From Gaiellasilicea sp035553355 (GTDB lineage: Bacteria; Actinomycetota; Thermoleophilia; Gaiellales; Gaiellaceae): a DNA stretch of 40,181 bases. The DNA lies in the NCBI GenBank assembly GCA_035553355.1, contig DATMJW010000042.1:1-40181 (forward strand), given 5' to 3'. Position numbers and translations under genes: made by a program. A model generated the notes under the pieces. That model was not told where the DNA came from. It searched no databases and saw only the letters and a program-made list of their open reading frames with translations. Shown piece by piece: positions 15,815 to 24,164 of the stretch (the first letter of the stretch is position 1; every line of letters begins with the position of its first letter).

Positions 15815-16713
15815 AGATCGTCCTCGACTGCGACCCCGGTCACGACGACGCGATCGCGCTCCTGCTCGCGCTCGGCAGCCCCGAGGTCGACCTGCTCGGC
15901 GTCACCACCGTCCACGGCAACCAGACGCTCGACAAGACGACCGAGAACGCGCTCCGCGTGCTCGAGCTCGTCGGCCGGACGGACGTTCCCGTCGCACGCG
16001 GCGCCGACGGGCCGCTCGTGCGCGAGCTCCACGTCGCGGCGCACGTCCACGGCGAGAGCGGCCTCGACGGGCCGGAGCTGCCGCCCGCGACGACGCAGCC
16101 GGTCGCGCAGCACGCCGTCGACTTCCTGCTCGAGCACGTGGACGAGTCGGTCGTGCTGGTGCCGACGGGACCGCTCACGAACGTCGCGCTCGCGCTCGAC
16201 CGGGGCCTCCGCGCGGAGCGGATCGTCGTGATGGGCGGCGCGATCGCGGAGGGGAACATGACGCCGGCGGCGGAGTTCAACATCTGGGCCGATCCCGAGG
16301 CGGCGCAGCGCGTCTTCTCGAGCGGCCTCCCGGTGACGATGATCGGCCTCGACGTGACGCACCGCGCGCTGCTGACGCCGCCGTGGGCGGAGCGGTTCCG
16401 TGCCGCGGGTCGGGTCGGGACGTTCGTCTCCGAGCTCGTCGACTTCTTCAAGCGCTACCACGAGCACACCTACGGCTGGGACGGGGCGCCGATCCACGAC
16501 GCGGTCGCGCTCGCGCAGGCGTTCCGCCCCGACCTCGTGCAGACGGTGCACGTCAACGTCGAGGTCGAGCTCCAGTCGGAGCTCTGCCGCGGGCGGACGG
16601 TCGTCGACCGGTGGCGGCGCACGGAGCGACCGCCGAACGCGGACGTCGGGATCGACGTCGACGCCGATGCGTTCTTCGAGCTCCTGCTCGAGCGCGTCGC
16701 CTCGTTCGGCTGA
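15811..16713 (+). CDS. Nucleoside hydrolase (IunH/RihA family)
   Basis: A 300-residue calcium-dependent N-ribohydrolase that splits nucleosides into base and ribose. The metal motif DCDPGHDDA begins at residue 6, with Asp8, Asp12 and Asp13 as the expected ligands. The family segments PTGPLTNVALAL, GGAIAEGNMTPAAEFNIWADPEAA and IHDAVALA follow, including the His-Asp near the C-terminus. It is translationally coupled to the ribokinase-like gene. With the BMP-type transporter a few kilobases on, it suggests a purine or pyrimidine nucleoside salvage route. Base specificity cannot be told from the sequence. Confidence 0.93.
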   Translation: MKIVLDCDPGHDDAIALLLALGSPEVDLLGVTTVHGNQTLDKTTENALRVLELVGRTDVPVARGADGPLVRELHVAAHVHGESGLDGPELPPATTQPVAQHAVDFLLEHVDESVVLVPTGPLTNVALALDRGLRAERIVVMGGAIAEGNMTPAAEFNIWADPEAAQRVFSSGLPVTMIGLDVTHRALLTPPWAERFRAAGRVGTFVSELVDFFKRYHEHTYGWDGAPIHDAVALAQAFRPDLVQTVHVNVEVELQSELCRGRTVVDRWRRTERPPNADVGIDVDADAFFELLLERVASFG

Positions 16714-16871
16714 TGCCGCCCGGCCTGACGCGCGTCGCCGTCGCCGCCGCCGGTGCCGCAGCCGTCGCGATCGGCGCCGTCGCGGCGGCGAACGGACGCA
16801 CGGCCGGGATCACGATCGTCCTCGGTGGCGTCGTCCTTCTCGCCTGGACGCTGCTCAGGCCGGGCGGGTGA
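16713..16871 (+). CDS. Small two-helix membrane protein
   Basis: A 52-residue protein whose ATG overlaps the nucleoside hydrolase stop by one base (TGATG). Two hydrophobic stretches, VAVAAAGAAAVAIGAVAAA and ITIVLGGVVLLAWTLL, flank a short NGRTAG turn. No family is recognised. The last 17 bases overlap, convergently, the 3' end of the MFS transporter gene. Confidence 0.55.
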   Translation: MPPGLTRVAVAAAGAAAVAIGAVAAANGRTAGITIVLGGVVLLAWTLLRPGG

Positions 16872-17979
16872 GCGACGCGAGCGCGGCGACGACGAGCATC
16901 ATCGCGACGATCACGAGGAGCGCGGCGCGGAGCCCGACCGCTTCCGCCAGGAAGCCGATCCCGGGCGGGCCGACGAGGAACGCGGAGTAGCCGGCGGTCG
17001 AGACGGCGGCGATGCCGGCGCCCGGCGAGGGAGTGCGCTGTCCCGCGGCGCGGAAGACCGTCGGGACGATCGTCGCCAAGCCTGCGCCGACGCACGCGAA
17101 CCCCACGATCGCGGCGGCCGCGTCCCCGACCGCGAGCGCGAAGCCCATTCCCGCGGCGGCGAGGACTGCTGCTCGGCGCGTGAGCGAGACGCTGCCCCAC
17201 GCGGCGGTGAGGCGATCGCCGACGAGACGGCCGACCGTCATGGTGGCGGCGAAGGCGACGAAGCCCGCGGTCGCCGCCCCCTCGCCGGTGCCGACGGTCT
17301 CGTCGAGGTAGACGGCGCTCCAGTCCGCTGCCGCTCCCTCCACGAGGAGGGCCGCTGCCGCGACGGCGCCGAGGCCGATGAGGGCGGTCGAAGGGCGTCC
17401 GAGGACAGGCCCGTCGCTGCGCGCATCCGTTTCCCGCGGCAGAAGACCCGCCCGCGACCATGCCGCGACCGCGAGGACGCCGAGGGCGACGAGACAGAAC
17501 TGCGGGAACGGTGGGACTCCCAGCGCGGCTGCGCCGCCGCCGAGTCCCGCCCCCGCGAGCCCGCCGAGGCTCCACGCCGCGTGGAACGAGGAGAAGATCG
17601 GACGCTCGTACCGTTCCTCGACCGCGGCGCCGTGCGCGTTCATCGCGAGGTCGAGCACGGACGTGGCCGCACCGACCGCCAGATACGCCGCGGCGAACGC
17701 GACCAGGTTCGGAACGAGCCCGAGCACCGGCAGGAGGAGCGCGACTGCGACGAGCGATCCTCGCGTCACGCGCCTGCTGCCGATGCGCGCCGAGAGCCAC
17801 CCCGCGAACGGCAGCGCGAGGACCGCACCAACCGCGCCCGCAAGCAGGACGAGCCCGAGCTCCGCCGCGTCGGCGCCGACCGTCTCCTTCAACGCCGGGA
17901 TGCGCGCGACGAAGCTCCCGTAGGCCGCGCCGCTCGTGAAGAAGACGACGGTGACGGCGATCCGAGCAGCGCGCGGCAT
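16855..17979 (-). CDS. MFS transporter (YbjJ/MosC-like)
   Basis: A 374-residue membrane protein with about 12 hydrophobic segments, starting with IAVTVVFFTSGAAYGSFVARIPAL. The loop after helix 2 reads GWLSARIGSRRV, a form of the MFS signature. The N-terminus resembles the YbjJ/MosC group of the major facilitator superfamily, whose substrates are mostly unknown. It is the only minus-strand gene between rpsO and the dapF end and it faces the nucleoside hydrolase operon tail to tail. The ATG at 17979 starts right before the first helix. Confidence 0.88.
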   Translation of the reverse strand: MPRAARIAVTVVFFTSGAAYGSFVARIPALKETVGADAAELGLVLLAGAVGAVLALPFAGWLSARIGSRRVTRGSLVAVALLLPVLGLVPNLVAFAAAYLAVGAATSVLDLAMNAHGAAVEERYERPIFSSFHAAWSLGGLAGAGLGGGAAALGVPPFPQFCLVALGVLAVAAWSRAGLLPRETDARSDGPVLGRPSTALIGLGAVAAAALLVEGAAADWSAVYLDETVGTGEGAATAGFVAFAATMTVGRLVGDRLTAAWGSVSLTRRAAVLAAAGMGFALAVGDAAAAIVGFACVGAGLATIVPTVFRAAGQRTPSPGAGIAAVSTAGYSAFLVGPPGIGFLAEAVGLRAALLVIVAMMLVVAALASLTRPA

Positions 17980-18032
17980 CGCGCGAGTGTGCCTGCGGAG
18001 GGGTTCGCGCCGGGACGTCGAACGGCTCGCGT

Positions 18033-20246
18033 ATGCCCGCCACCAAGAAGAAGCGTCCGCTCGAGCCGCGGACGCCGTCGCGCGTCAAGAAGCGCACGCG
18101 GAAGAAGAAGGGGCCGAAGGGGCACCACCATCCCGAGCTCGTCGGTCTGGGGCTCGCCGCCTTCGGCCTCTTCCTCGCCTCTCTCCTCTATCTCGGGTGG
18201 GAGGGCGGCATCGTCGGCGAGAACGTCGAGGACGCTCTGCGCGACCTGATCGGCGGTGCCGCCTACGCGGCGCCGGTCGCGCTCGTCGCCGTCGGGTCGC
18301 TGATGCTCTTCCGGAGCGCGCTCGTCGACGTCCGCCCGTTCCGCACCGGCCTCGCGCTCGGCGTCGTCGCGCTGATGGTCACGCTCGGCTCCGACCACGG
18401 CGGCTTCGTCGGCCGCGTCCTCGGCGGCGGCCTCGCGAAGCTCCTCGGCGACACGGGCTCGTTCCTCGTCGGCCTGACGCTCCTCGTCGCCGCGATGCTC
18501 CTGCTCACCGGCGCGTCCGCCGGCGCGATCCTGCGCAGCACCGGCCACGGCCTCCGCCGCGCCGGCACCGCCGCGCGCAGCCGCGCACGTGTCCCTTCGA
18601 GGCAAGGGACTGTCCCCGGGACTGTCCCTCGTCCCAACGGGACGGTGGCGGGGCCGCCGGCGCCACTCGTGCACGAGCCTCCGGTCGACGTCGTCGAGGA
18701 CTACCCCGACGTCGTCTCCGAGGAGCCGCTGCCGCTCGCGCCGGAGGGCGACGACGAGCCGTCCGAGGGGTGGGCGCCGCCCACGTTCGACGTCGACCGC
18801 GGCGATCGCGACTACGTCCTCCCGGACCGCACCGTCCTGAAGCGCTCGCCGCCGCAGGCCGGGAACGCGACGGAGGCGAACCAGCGAACGGCCGAGACGC
18901 TCGTGAACGCGCTCGCGAACTTCGGCGTCGACGCGACGATCGTCGGGCAGATCGCGGGGCCGCGCGTCACGCGCTACGAGCTGCAGCTCGCACCCGGGAC
19001 GAAGGTGTCGAAGGTCGCCGGCCTCAAGGACGACCTCTCCTACGCGCTCGCCACGACCGAGATCCGGATTCTCGCGCCGATCCCGGGCAAGCAGGCGGTC
19101 GGCGTCGAGGTGCCGAACACGAGCCCCCGCATCGTCACGCTCGGCGACATCTACGACGACCTCCCGCCGAGCGCGAGCCCCCTCAGCGTCTGGCTCGGCA
19201 AGGACATCTCCGGGAACGCGGTCTGGGCGGACCTCGCGCGGATGCCGCACATCCTGATCGCGGGCACCACCGGCTCCGGCAAGTCCGGCTGCATCAACAC
19301 GCTGCTCACCTCGATCCTGCTGCGCTCGACGCCCGACGACGTCCGGATGATCCTGATCGACCCGAAGCGGATCGAGCTCAACTACTACGAGTCGATCCCG
19401 CACCTGCTGACGCCGGTCGTCTCCAGTCCGAAGGAGGCGAGCGCGGTCCTCACCAACGTCGTCGCCGAGATGGAGCGCCGCTACGAGCGGCTGTCGATCG
19501 TGCGCGCGCGCAACCTGCCGGAGGCGAACCGCGCGTTCCGCGCGCGCGGGGAGGACCCGCTGCCGTACCTCCTCGTCGTGATCGACGAGCTCGCCGACCT
19601 GATGATGATCAGCCCGCAGGCGGTCGAGGACGCGATCATCCGGCTCGCGCAGAAGTCGCGCGCCGTCGGGATCCACCTCGTGCTCGCGACGCAGCGGCCG
19701 TCCGTCGACGTCATCACGGGCATGATCAAGGCGAACGTCCCGAGCCGCATCGCGTTCGCGGTGTCGTCGATGACGGACTCCCGCGTGATCCTCGACGGCG
19801 CCGGCGCCGAGAGCCTCCTCGGTCAGGGCGACATGCTCTTCAAGCCGCTCGGCACCTCGCGCCTCCAGCGCGTGCAGGGCGCGTACGTGAGCGAGGAGGA
19901 GATCTCCCTCGTCGTCGAGCAGTGCCGCCACCAGCGCCCGCAGGAGCTCGACGAGACGCTGCTCGAGGTTCCGGAGTCGCTCGCGGACGACGACCTCGAC
20001 GACCACGACGGGGACTTCGACCCCGACGAGGACCCCCTGCTCGACAAGGCGATCGAGATCGTGGTGCAGACGCAGACGGCGTCCGTGAGCCTGATCCAGC
20101 GCCGCCTGCGCGTCGGCTACACGCGTGCCGGACGCTTGATCGACATGCTCGAGCGACGCGGCATCATCTCGGGGTACGAGGGGTCGAAGCCCCGTCGGGT
20201 CCTCGTGGACGAGGCCGAGCTCGAGCGTTTCGTGTCGGCGCAGTAG
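18033..20246 (+). CDS. ftsK: DNA translocase FtsK/SpoIIIE
   Basis: Septal DNA pump that clears and resolves chromosomes during division, 737 residues. A basic N-terminus is followed by four membrane helices (about 36-56, 76-93, 103-119, 143-168), a linker (about 169-270), and the RecA-like motor with Walker A GTTGSGKS (411-418) and Walker B VVIDELAD (Asp518-Glu519). The C-terminal winged-helix gamma domain (about 672-735) reads sequence polarity marks. The linker holds a REP-like element read in frame as GTVPGTVP (192-199). ATG 18033 precedes a Lys/Arg-rich cytoplasmic stretch and no better start is seen. The placement between rnj and recA matches spoIIIE in Bacillus. Confidence 0.96.
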   Translation: MPATKKKRPLEPRTPSRVKKRTRKKKGPKGHHHPELVGLGLAAFGLFLASLLYLGWEGGIVGENVEDALRDLIGGAAYAAPVALVAVGSLMLFRSALVDVRPFRTGLALGVVALMVTLGSDHGGFVGRVLGGGLAKLLGDTGSFLVGLTLLVAAMLLLTGASAGAILRSTGHGLRRAGTAARSRARVPSRQGTVPGTVPRPNGTVAGPPAPLVHEPPVDVVEDYPDVVSEEPLPLAPEGDDEPSEGWAPPTFDVDRGDRDYVLPDRTVLKRSPPQAGNATEANQRTAETLVNALANFGVDATIVGQIAGPRVTRYELQLAPGTKVSKVAGLKDDLSYALATTEIRILAPIPGKQAVGVEVPNTSPRIVTLGDIYDDLPPSASPLSVWLGKDISGNAVWADLARMPHILIAGTTGSGKSGCINTLLTSILLRSTPDDVRMILIDPKRIELNYYESIPHLLTPVVSSPKEASAVLTNVVAEMERRYERLSIVRARNLPEANRAFRARGEDPLPYLLVVIDELADLMMISPQAVEDAIIRLAQKSRAVGIHLVLATQRPSVDVITGMIKANVPSRIAFAVSSMTDSRVILDGAGAESLLGQGDMLFKPLGTSRLQRVQGAYVSEEEISLVVEQCRHQRPQELDETLLEVPESLADDDLDDHDGDFDPDEDPLLDKAIEIVVQTQTASVSLIQRRLRVGYTRAGRLIDMLERRGIISGYEGSKPRRVLVDEAELERFVSAQ
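18591..18628. repeat. REP-like element, copy 2, inside ftsK
   Basis: The two tandem 12-mers run from 18606 to 18628 and share 23 identical bases with copy 1. A flanking GTCCCTT (18591-18597) pairs with AAGGGAC (18604-18610). The unit length of 12 nt equals four codons, so the element reads GTVP-GTVP without disturbing the frame. It sits in the variable linker after the last membrane helix. Confidence 0.75.
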
Positions 20247-20339
20247 CGTCCGCAGCCGCAGCTACTTTTCTTCGGCGCCAACTTGCGGTTAGATCAGGCG
20301 TCCAAGCTTGGCGGTGGTCTCATCTCAAAGGGAGGGTCA

Positions 20340-21419
20340 GTGAAAGTTCGTTTGCTCATGTCGCTGCTCGCAGTGACACTCCTCGCCGTGCTCGCGCTCG
20401 GCGCGGCCGGCACCGGCGCGGCGAAGCCGGCGGTCGCCCCGACGGCGACGGCGGCGGCGGAAGCGACGCCGTTCAAGGTCGCCCTCGTGACCGACATCGG
20501 CGGTCTCGACGACCGCTCGTTCAACTTCCTCGCGAACAAGGGTCTCCAGGACGCGAAGAGGAAGTTCGGCGTCCAGGGCCGCGTCTACATCTCGAAGTCG
20601 AACGCGGACTACATCCCGAACCTCCGCGCCGCGGTGCAGCAATACCGGGCGAACCTCGTGATCGGCGTCGGCTTCCTCATGGCCGATTCGATCGCGACGG
20701 CCGCGAAGGCGTTCCCGCAGACGAAGTTCGCGATCGTCGACAACACGGGCGTCGCGAAGGAGCTGAAGGGCAATCCGACGAACGTCCGCGGTCTGCTGTT
20801 CAAGGAGCAGGAGGCCGGGTATCTCGCCGGCTACCTCGCGGCTCGCGCGATGAAGAACCGGCCGCGGTCGCAGGGGAAGATCGCCGCCGTCGGCGGGCTC
20901 AAGATCCCGCCGGTCGACCGGTTCATCGCGGGCTACTACGTCGGCGCCAAGAAGGTTTGGCCGCAGGTGCAGGTCATGCACAGCTACTCGCAGGACTTCG
21001 TCGACCAGGCGAAGTGCAAGGAGCAGGCGCTGAACCACATCGCAAACGGCGCGGGCGTCGTCTTCCAGGTCGCCGGCCAGTGCGGCCTCGGCGTCCTCTC
21101 GGCCGCACGCGAGAAGGGCATGTGGGGCATCGGCGTCGACGCCGACCAGGGCTACCTGGGCCCGCACGTGCTCACCTCGGCGACGAAGAAGGTCGACGTC
21201 GCCGTGTCGAGCACGATCGGCGCCGCGAAGGCGAACGGCGCGAAGTTCCGCACCAACTTCAACGCCATCTTCACGGTGAAGAACGGCGGCGTCGGGTACG
21301 GCAGGATCTCGACCCGCGTCCCCGCCGCTTGGAAGAAGGAGCTCGAGTCGGTCCGCCAGCAGATCGCCTCGGGCAAGATCAAGGTCACGGCGCAGTCGCC
21401 GCCGGCCTCGCAGGGGTAG
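20340..21419 (+). CDS. BMP-family ABC transporter substrate-binding protein 1
   Basis: A 359-residue secreted binding protein of the BMP/PnrA family, whose characterised members bind nucleosides. It starts at GTG 20340 with AAGGGAGG 4 nt upstream. Residues 1-28 form a signal peptide (KVRLLMSLLAVTLLAVLALGAAGTGAA) with no lipobox cysteine, unlike its neighbour. The mature part begins with VALVTDIGGLDDRSFNF and includes NVRGLLFKEQEAGYLAGYLA. Two cysteines (AKCKE and GQCGLG), shared with the next gene, could form a disulfide. It heads the transporter operon after ftsK. How an unlipidated protein is held at the surface is unclear. Confidence 0.92.
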   Translation: MKVRLLMSLLAVTLLAVLALGAAGTGAAKPAVAPTATAAAEATPFKVALVTDIGGLDDRSFNFLANKGLQDAKRKFGVQGRVYISKSNADYIPNLRAAVQQYRANLVIGVGFLMADSIATAAKAFPQTKFAIVDNTGVAKELKGNPTNVRGLLFKEQEAGYLAGYLAARAMKNRPRSQGKIAAVGGLKIPPVDRFIAGYYVGAKKVWPQVQVMHSYSQDFVDQAKCKEQALNHIANGAGVVFQVAGQCGLGVLSAAREKGMWGIGVDADQGYLGPHVLTSATKKVDVAVSSTIGAAKANGAKFRTNFNAIFTVKNGGVGYGRISTRVPAAWKKELESVRQQIASGKIKVTAQSPPASQG

Positions 21420-21433
21420 TTCCTAAAGGTTCT

Positions 21434-21464
21434 GTGAGGGGCGGGTTTCGAGCCCGCCCCTCAC
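21434..21464 (+). terminator. Perfect hairpin between the two BMP genes
   Basis: A 12-bp perfect stem (21434-21445 with 21453-21464, left arm GTGAGGGGCGGG) and a 7-nt loop, 15 nt after the first BMP stop. No T-run follows. It can act as a partial terminator or as a 3' stabiliser that raises the first binding-protein message over the rest of the operon. Confidence 0.75.
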
Positions 21465-21477
21465 GGTAACCGTCGCT

Positions 21478-22581
21478 GTGGTGACTCTCTCTCGCCGCAA
21501 GCGATTCCCGTTCGCGACCGCCCTCCTGGCCGTGCTGCTGCTCGTCGTGGGCGCGGCGTGCGGCGGCGGTGGCGGCGACGGCGACACGGGCGGCGCGACC
21601 GACACCGGCGCGGCCGAGACGGGCGCCGCAGGAGACACGGGCGCGACGACGGGCCCGACCCTCCGCGTGGGCCTCGTCACCGACATCGGCGGCCTCGACG
21701 ACCGCTCGTTCAACTTCCTCGCGAACCAGGGTCTGATGCGCGCGGAGGAGGAGCTCGGCGTCGAGGGCCGCGTCGTCATCTCGCGCTCGAACGCCGACTA
21801 CGTCCCGAACCTCTCGTCGCTCGCGCAGCAGGACTACGACCTCGTGATCGCCGTCGGGTTCCTGATGGCGGAGGCCGTCGCGACCGTCGCGGCCCGCTTC
21901 CCCGACGTCAACTTCGCGATCGTCGACTTCCCGAACGCCGGGCTCGAGGGGACGCCGGCGAACGTCCGCGGGCTGCTCTTCAAGGAGCAGGAGGCGGGAT
22001 ACCTGGCGGGCTACCTCGCGGGGCTCGTCGTCGCGGAGGAGGCGGGCGACCGCCAGGTCGTCAGCTCGGTCGGCGGCCAGAAGATCCCGCCGGTCGACCG
22101 CTACATCGCGGGCTTCCAGGCGGGGGCGAAAGCGGCGAACCCGGAGATCCAGACGCTGAACGGCTACTCGCAGGACTTCGTCGACCAGGCGAAGTGCAAG
22201 GAGGTCGCGCTCGACCAGATCGGCCGCGGCTCGCGTGTCGTCTTCCAGGTGGCGGGCCAGTGCGGCCTGGGCGCGCTCTCGGCTGCGCAGGAGCAGAACG
22301 TGCTCGGGATCGGCGTCGACGCCGACCAGTCGAACCTCGGCCCGCACATCCTCACGAGCGCCCTCAAGAAGGTGGACGTCGCCGTCTTCGACACGATCCA
22401 GGCCGTCCGCGAGGACACGTTCGCCGGCGGCGAGGACACCGTCTTCGACGTCGCCGGTGGCGGCGTCGGCCTCGGCGAGGTCTCGGACGACGTCTCCGGC
22501 GACATCGTCTCGCAGGTGAACGACGTGCAGGAGCAGGTCGCCGCCGGGGAGATCGAGATCCCCGAGACCATCGGCGGGTAG
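21478..22581 (+). CDS. BMP-family ABC transporter lipoprotein 2
   Basis: A 367-residue paralogue of the preceding gene, with the same TDIGGLDDRSFNFLAN and RGLLFKEQEAGYLAGYLA blocks and the same two cysteines. It has a true lipoprotein signal: basic start, hydrophobic core and lipobox GAAC with Cys28, followed by a Gly/Asp/Thr/Ala-rich tether to about residue 60. The start is GTG 21478 or the adjacent GTG 21481. It is likely the membrane-anchored nucleoside receptor for the ATPase and permeases downstream. The paralogues differ most at the termini, so they may bind different nucleosides. Confidence 0.93.
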   Translation: MVTLSRRKRFPFATALLAVLLLVVGAACGGGGGDGDTGGATDTGAAETGAAGDTGATTGPTLRVGLVTDIGGLDDRSFNFLANQGLMRAEEELGVEGRVVISRSNADYVPNLSSLAQQDYDLVIAVGFLMAEAVATVAARFPDVNFAIVDFPNAGLEGTPANVRGLLFKEQEAGYLAGYLAGLVVAEEAGDRQVVSSVGGQKIPPVDRYIAGFQAGAKAANPEIQTLNGYSQDFVDQAKCKEVALDQIGRGSRVVFQVAGQCGLGALSAAQEQNVLGIGVDADQSNLGPHILTSALKKVDVAVFDTIQAVREDTFAGGEDTVFDVAGGGVGLGEVSDDVSGDIVSQVNDVQEQVAAGEIEIPETIGG

Positions 22582-22621
22582 CAGCAGCCGCTTCCGCTTC
22601 GGGCCGTCCGCCCCAGCGGGG

Positions 22622-22627
22622 TAGGAT
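22622..22627 (+). promoter_or_regulatory. Possible -10 box before the BMP-transporter ATPase gene
   Basis: TAGGAT lies 10 nt before the ATG at 22638, slightly further than the other examples here. It could give the ATPase and permeases a second promoter. Confidence 0.35.
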
Positions 22628-22637
22628 CGCGGCGCGA

Positions 22638-24164
22638 ATGGACGAGCGGCCCGTTCTCGAGCTCCGCGGCATCACGAAGCGGTTCCCCGGCATCGTCGCG
22701 AACGACGACGTCAGCTTCGACCTGCGGCGCGGGGAGGTGCACGCGCTGCTCGGTGAGAACGGCGCGGGCAAGTCGACGCTGATGAACGTCCTCTACGGGC
22801 TGTACCGCCCGGACGAGGGAGAGATCCGGATCAACGGCAAGCCCGTCGAGATCGGCTCGACCAAGGCCGCGATCGAGAACGGCGTCGGGATGGTGCACCA
22901 GCACTTCATGCTCATCCCGGTGATGACGGTCGCCGAGAACATCGTGCTCGCGACGGAGCCGGTGCGAAACGGCGTGCTGCTCGACTTCGCCGCGGCCGAG
23001 CAGCGAGTCCGCGACCTCTCCGAGCGGTTCGGCCTCGCCGTCGACCCGCGCGCCCGGATCGAGAAGATCAGCGTCGGACAGCAGCAGCGCGTCGAGATCC
23101 TGAAGGCGCTCTACCGCGGTGCCGACATCCTCGTGCTCGACGAGCCGACGGCGGTGTTGACGCCGCAGGAGGCGAAGGAGCTCTTCACGATCATCCGCAG
23201 CCTCACCGAGCAGGGGAAGTCGATCATCTTCATCAGCCACAAGCTGAACGAGGTGACCGAGATCGCCGACCGCATCACCGTCCTTCGCCGCGGCAAGAAG
23301 ATCGAGACGCTCCCGGCCGAGGGCGCGACCGAGGAGGGGCTCGCGCGGCTGATGGTCGGCCGCGAGGTGCTGCTGCGCGTCGACAAGCACGCGGCGAGCC
23401 CGTCGGAGGCACTGCTGCGGGTGGAGGATCTCCGCGTCGTCGACGACCGCGGAGTCGAGAAGGTCCGCGGCCTCTCGTTCGACGTCCGCGGGGGCGAGAT
23501 CGTCGGCATCGCCGGCGTCGACGGGAACGGGCAGACGGAGCTGATCGACGCGATCGCCGGGCTGCGGAAGGCGGCGTCCGGGCAGATCGTCGTCGCCGGT
23601 CACGACGTGACGGGCGCCGGGCCGAAGGAGTCGCTCGACGCGGGGCTCGGCCACATCCCGGAGGACCGCCAGCGGCGTGGACTCGTGCTCGACTTCTCGC
23701 TCGCGGAGAACCTCGCGTTGCACGACTACGACGCGCCGCCGACCTCGCGTTTCGGCTGGCTCTTCCCGAACCGGATGGTCGCGCGCGCGCGGAAGCTCCT
23801 CCAGGACTTCGACGTGCGCGGCGGCGGCCCTCAGACCCCCGCTGCCGGCCTCTCCGGCGGCAACCAGCAGAAGGTCGTGCTCGCGCGCGAGATCGAGCGG
23901 AACCCACAGGTCCTGATCGCCGCGCAGCCGACGCGCGGCCTCGACGTGGGGGCGATCGAGTTCGTCCACCGCCGCCTCGTGGAGGAGCGGGACGCAGGCC
24001 GCGGCGTGCTCCTCGTCTCGCTCGAGCTGGACGAGATCCAGTCGCTCTCCGACCGCATCCTCGTCATGTACGAGGGGGAGATCGTCGGCGAGTTCAAGCC
24101 CGGCGTCAGCGACGAGGAGCTCGGTATCGCGATGACCGGCGGTGGCCGCCGGGAGGCGGCATGA
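22638..24164 (+). CDS. BMP-type ABC transporter ATPase with two nucleotide-binding domains
   Basis: A 508-residue fused ATPase of the sugar/nucleoside uptake class (as NupO/YufO or RbsA). The first domain has Walker A GENGAGKS (39-46), signature SVGQQQR and Walker B ILVLDEPTAVLTP. The second has the degenerate Walker A GVDGNGQTE, signature LSGGNQQK and LIAAQPTRGLDVGA, the form typical of BMP-associated ATPases. The second site is probably weak or inactive in hydrolysis, as in relatives. The ATG at 22638 is placed just before the first beta strand. The stop overlaps the first permease as ATGA. Confidence 0.95.
   Translation: MDERPVLELRGITKRFPGIVANDDVSFDLRRGEVHALLGENGAGKSTLMNVLYGLYRPDEGEIRINGKPVEIGSTKAAIENGVGMVHQHFMLIPVMTVAENIVLATEPVRNGVLLDFAAAEQRVRDLSERFGLAVDPRARIEKISVGQQQRVEILKALYRGADILVLDEPTAVLTPQEAKELFTIIRSLTEQGKSIIFISHKLNEVTEIADRITVLRRGKKIETLPAEGATEEGLARLMVGREVLLRVDKHAASPSEALLRVEDLRVVDDRGVEKVRGLSFDVRGGEIVGIAGVDGNGQTELIDAIAGLRKAASGQIVVAGHDVTGAGPKESLDAGLGHIPEDRQRRGLVLDFSLAENLALHDYDAPPTSRFGWLFPNRMVARARKLLQDFDVRGGGPQTPAAGLSGGNQQKVVLAREIERNPQVLIAAQPTRGLDVGAIEFVHRRLVEERDAGRGVLLVSLELDEIQSLSDRILVMYEGEIVGEFKPGVSDEELGIAMTGGGRREAA

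Noticed and set aside
20247..20339. Riboswitch before the first BMP gene
   Set aside because: The 93-nt gap shows no purine-riboswitch-like core or long stem, only a weak TTAGAT and a good ribosome site.
21434..21464. Classical rho-independent terminator between the BMP genes
   Set aside because: The stem is perfect but no T-run follows, and the next genes clearly belong to the same operon; kept as a partial terminator or stabiliser.
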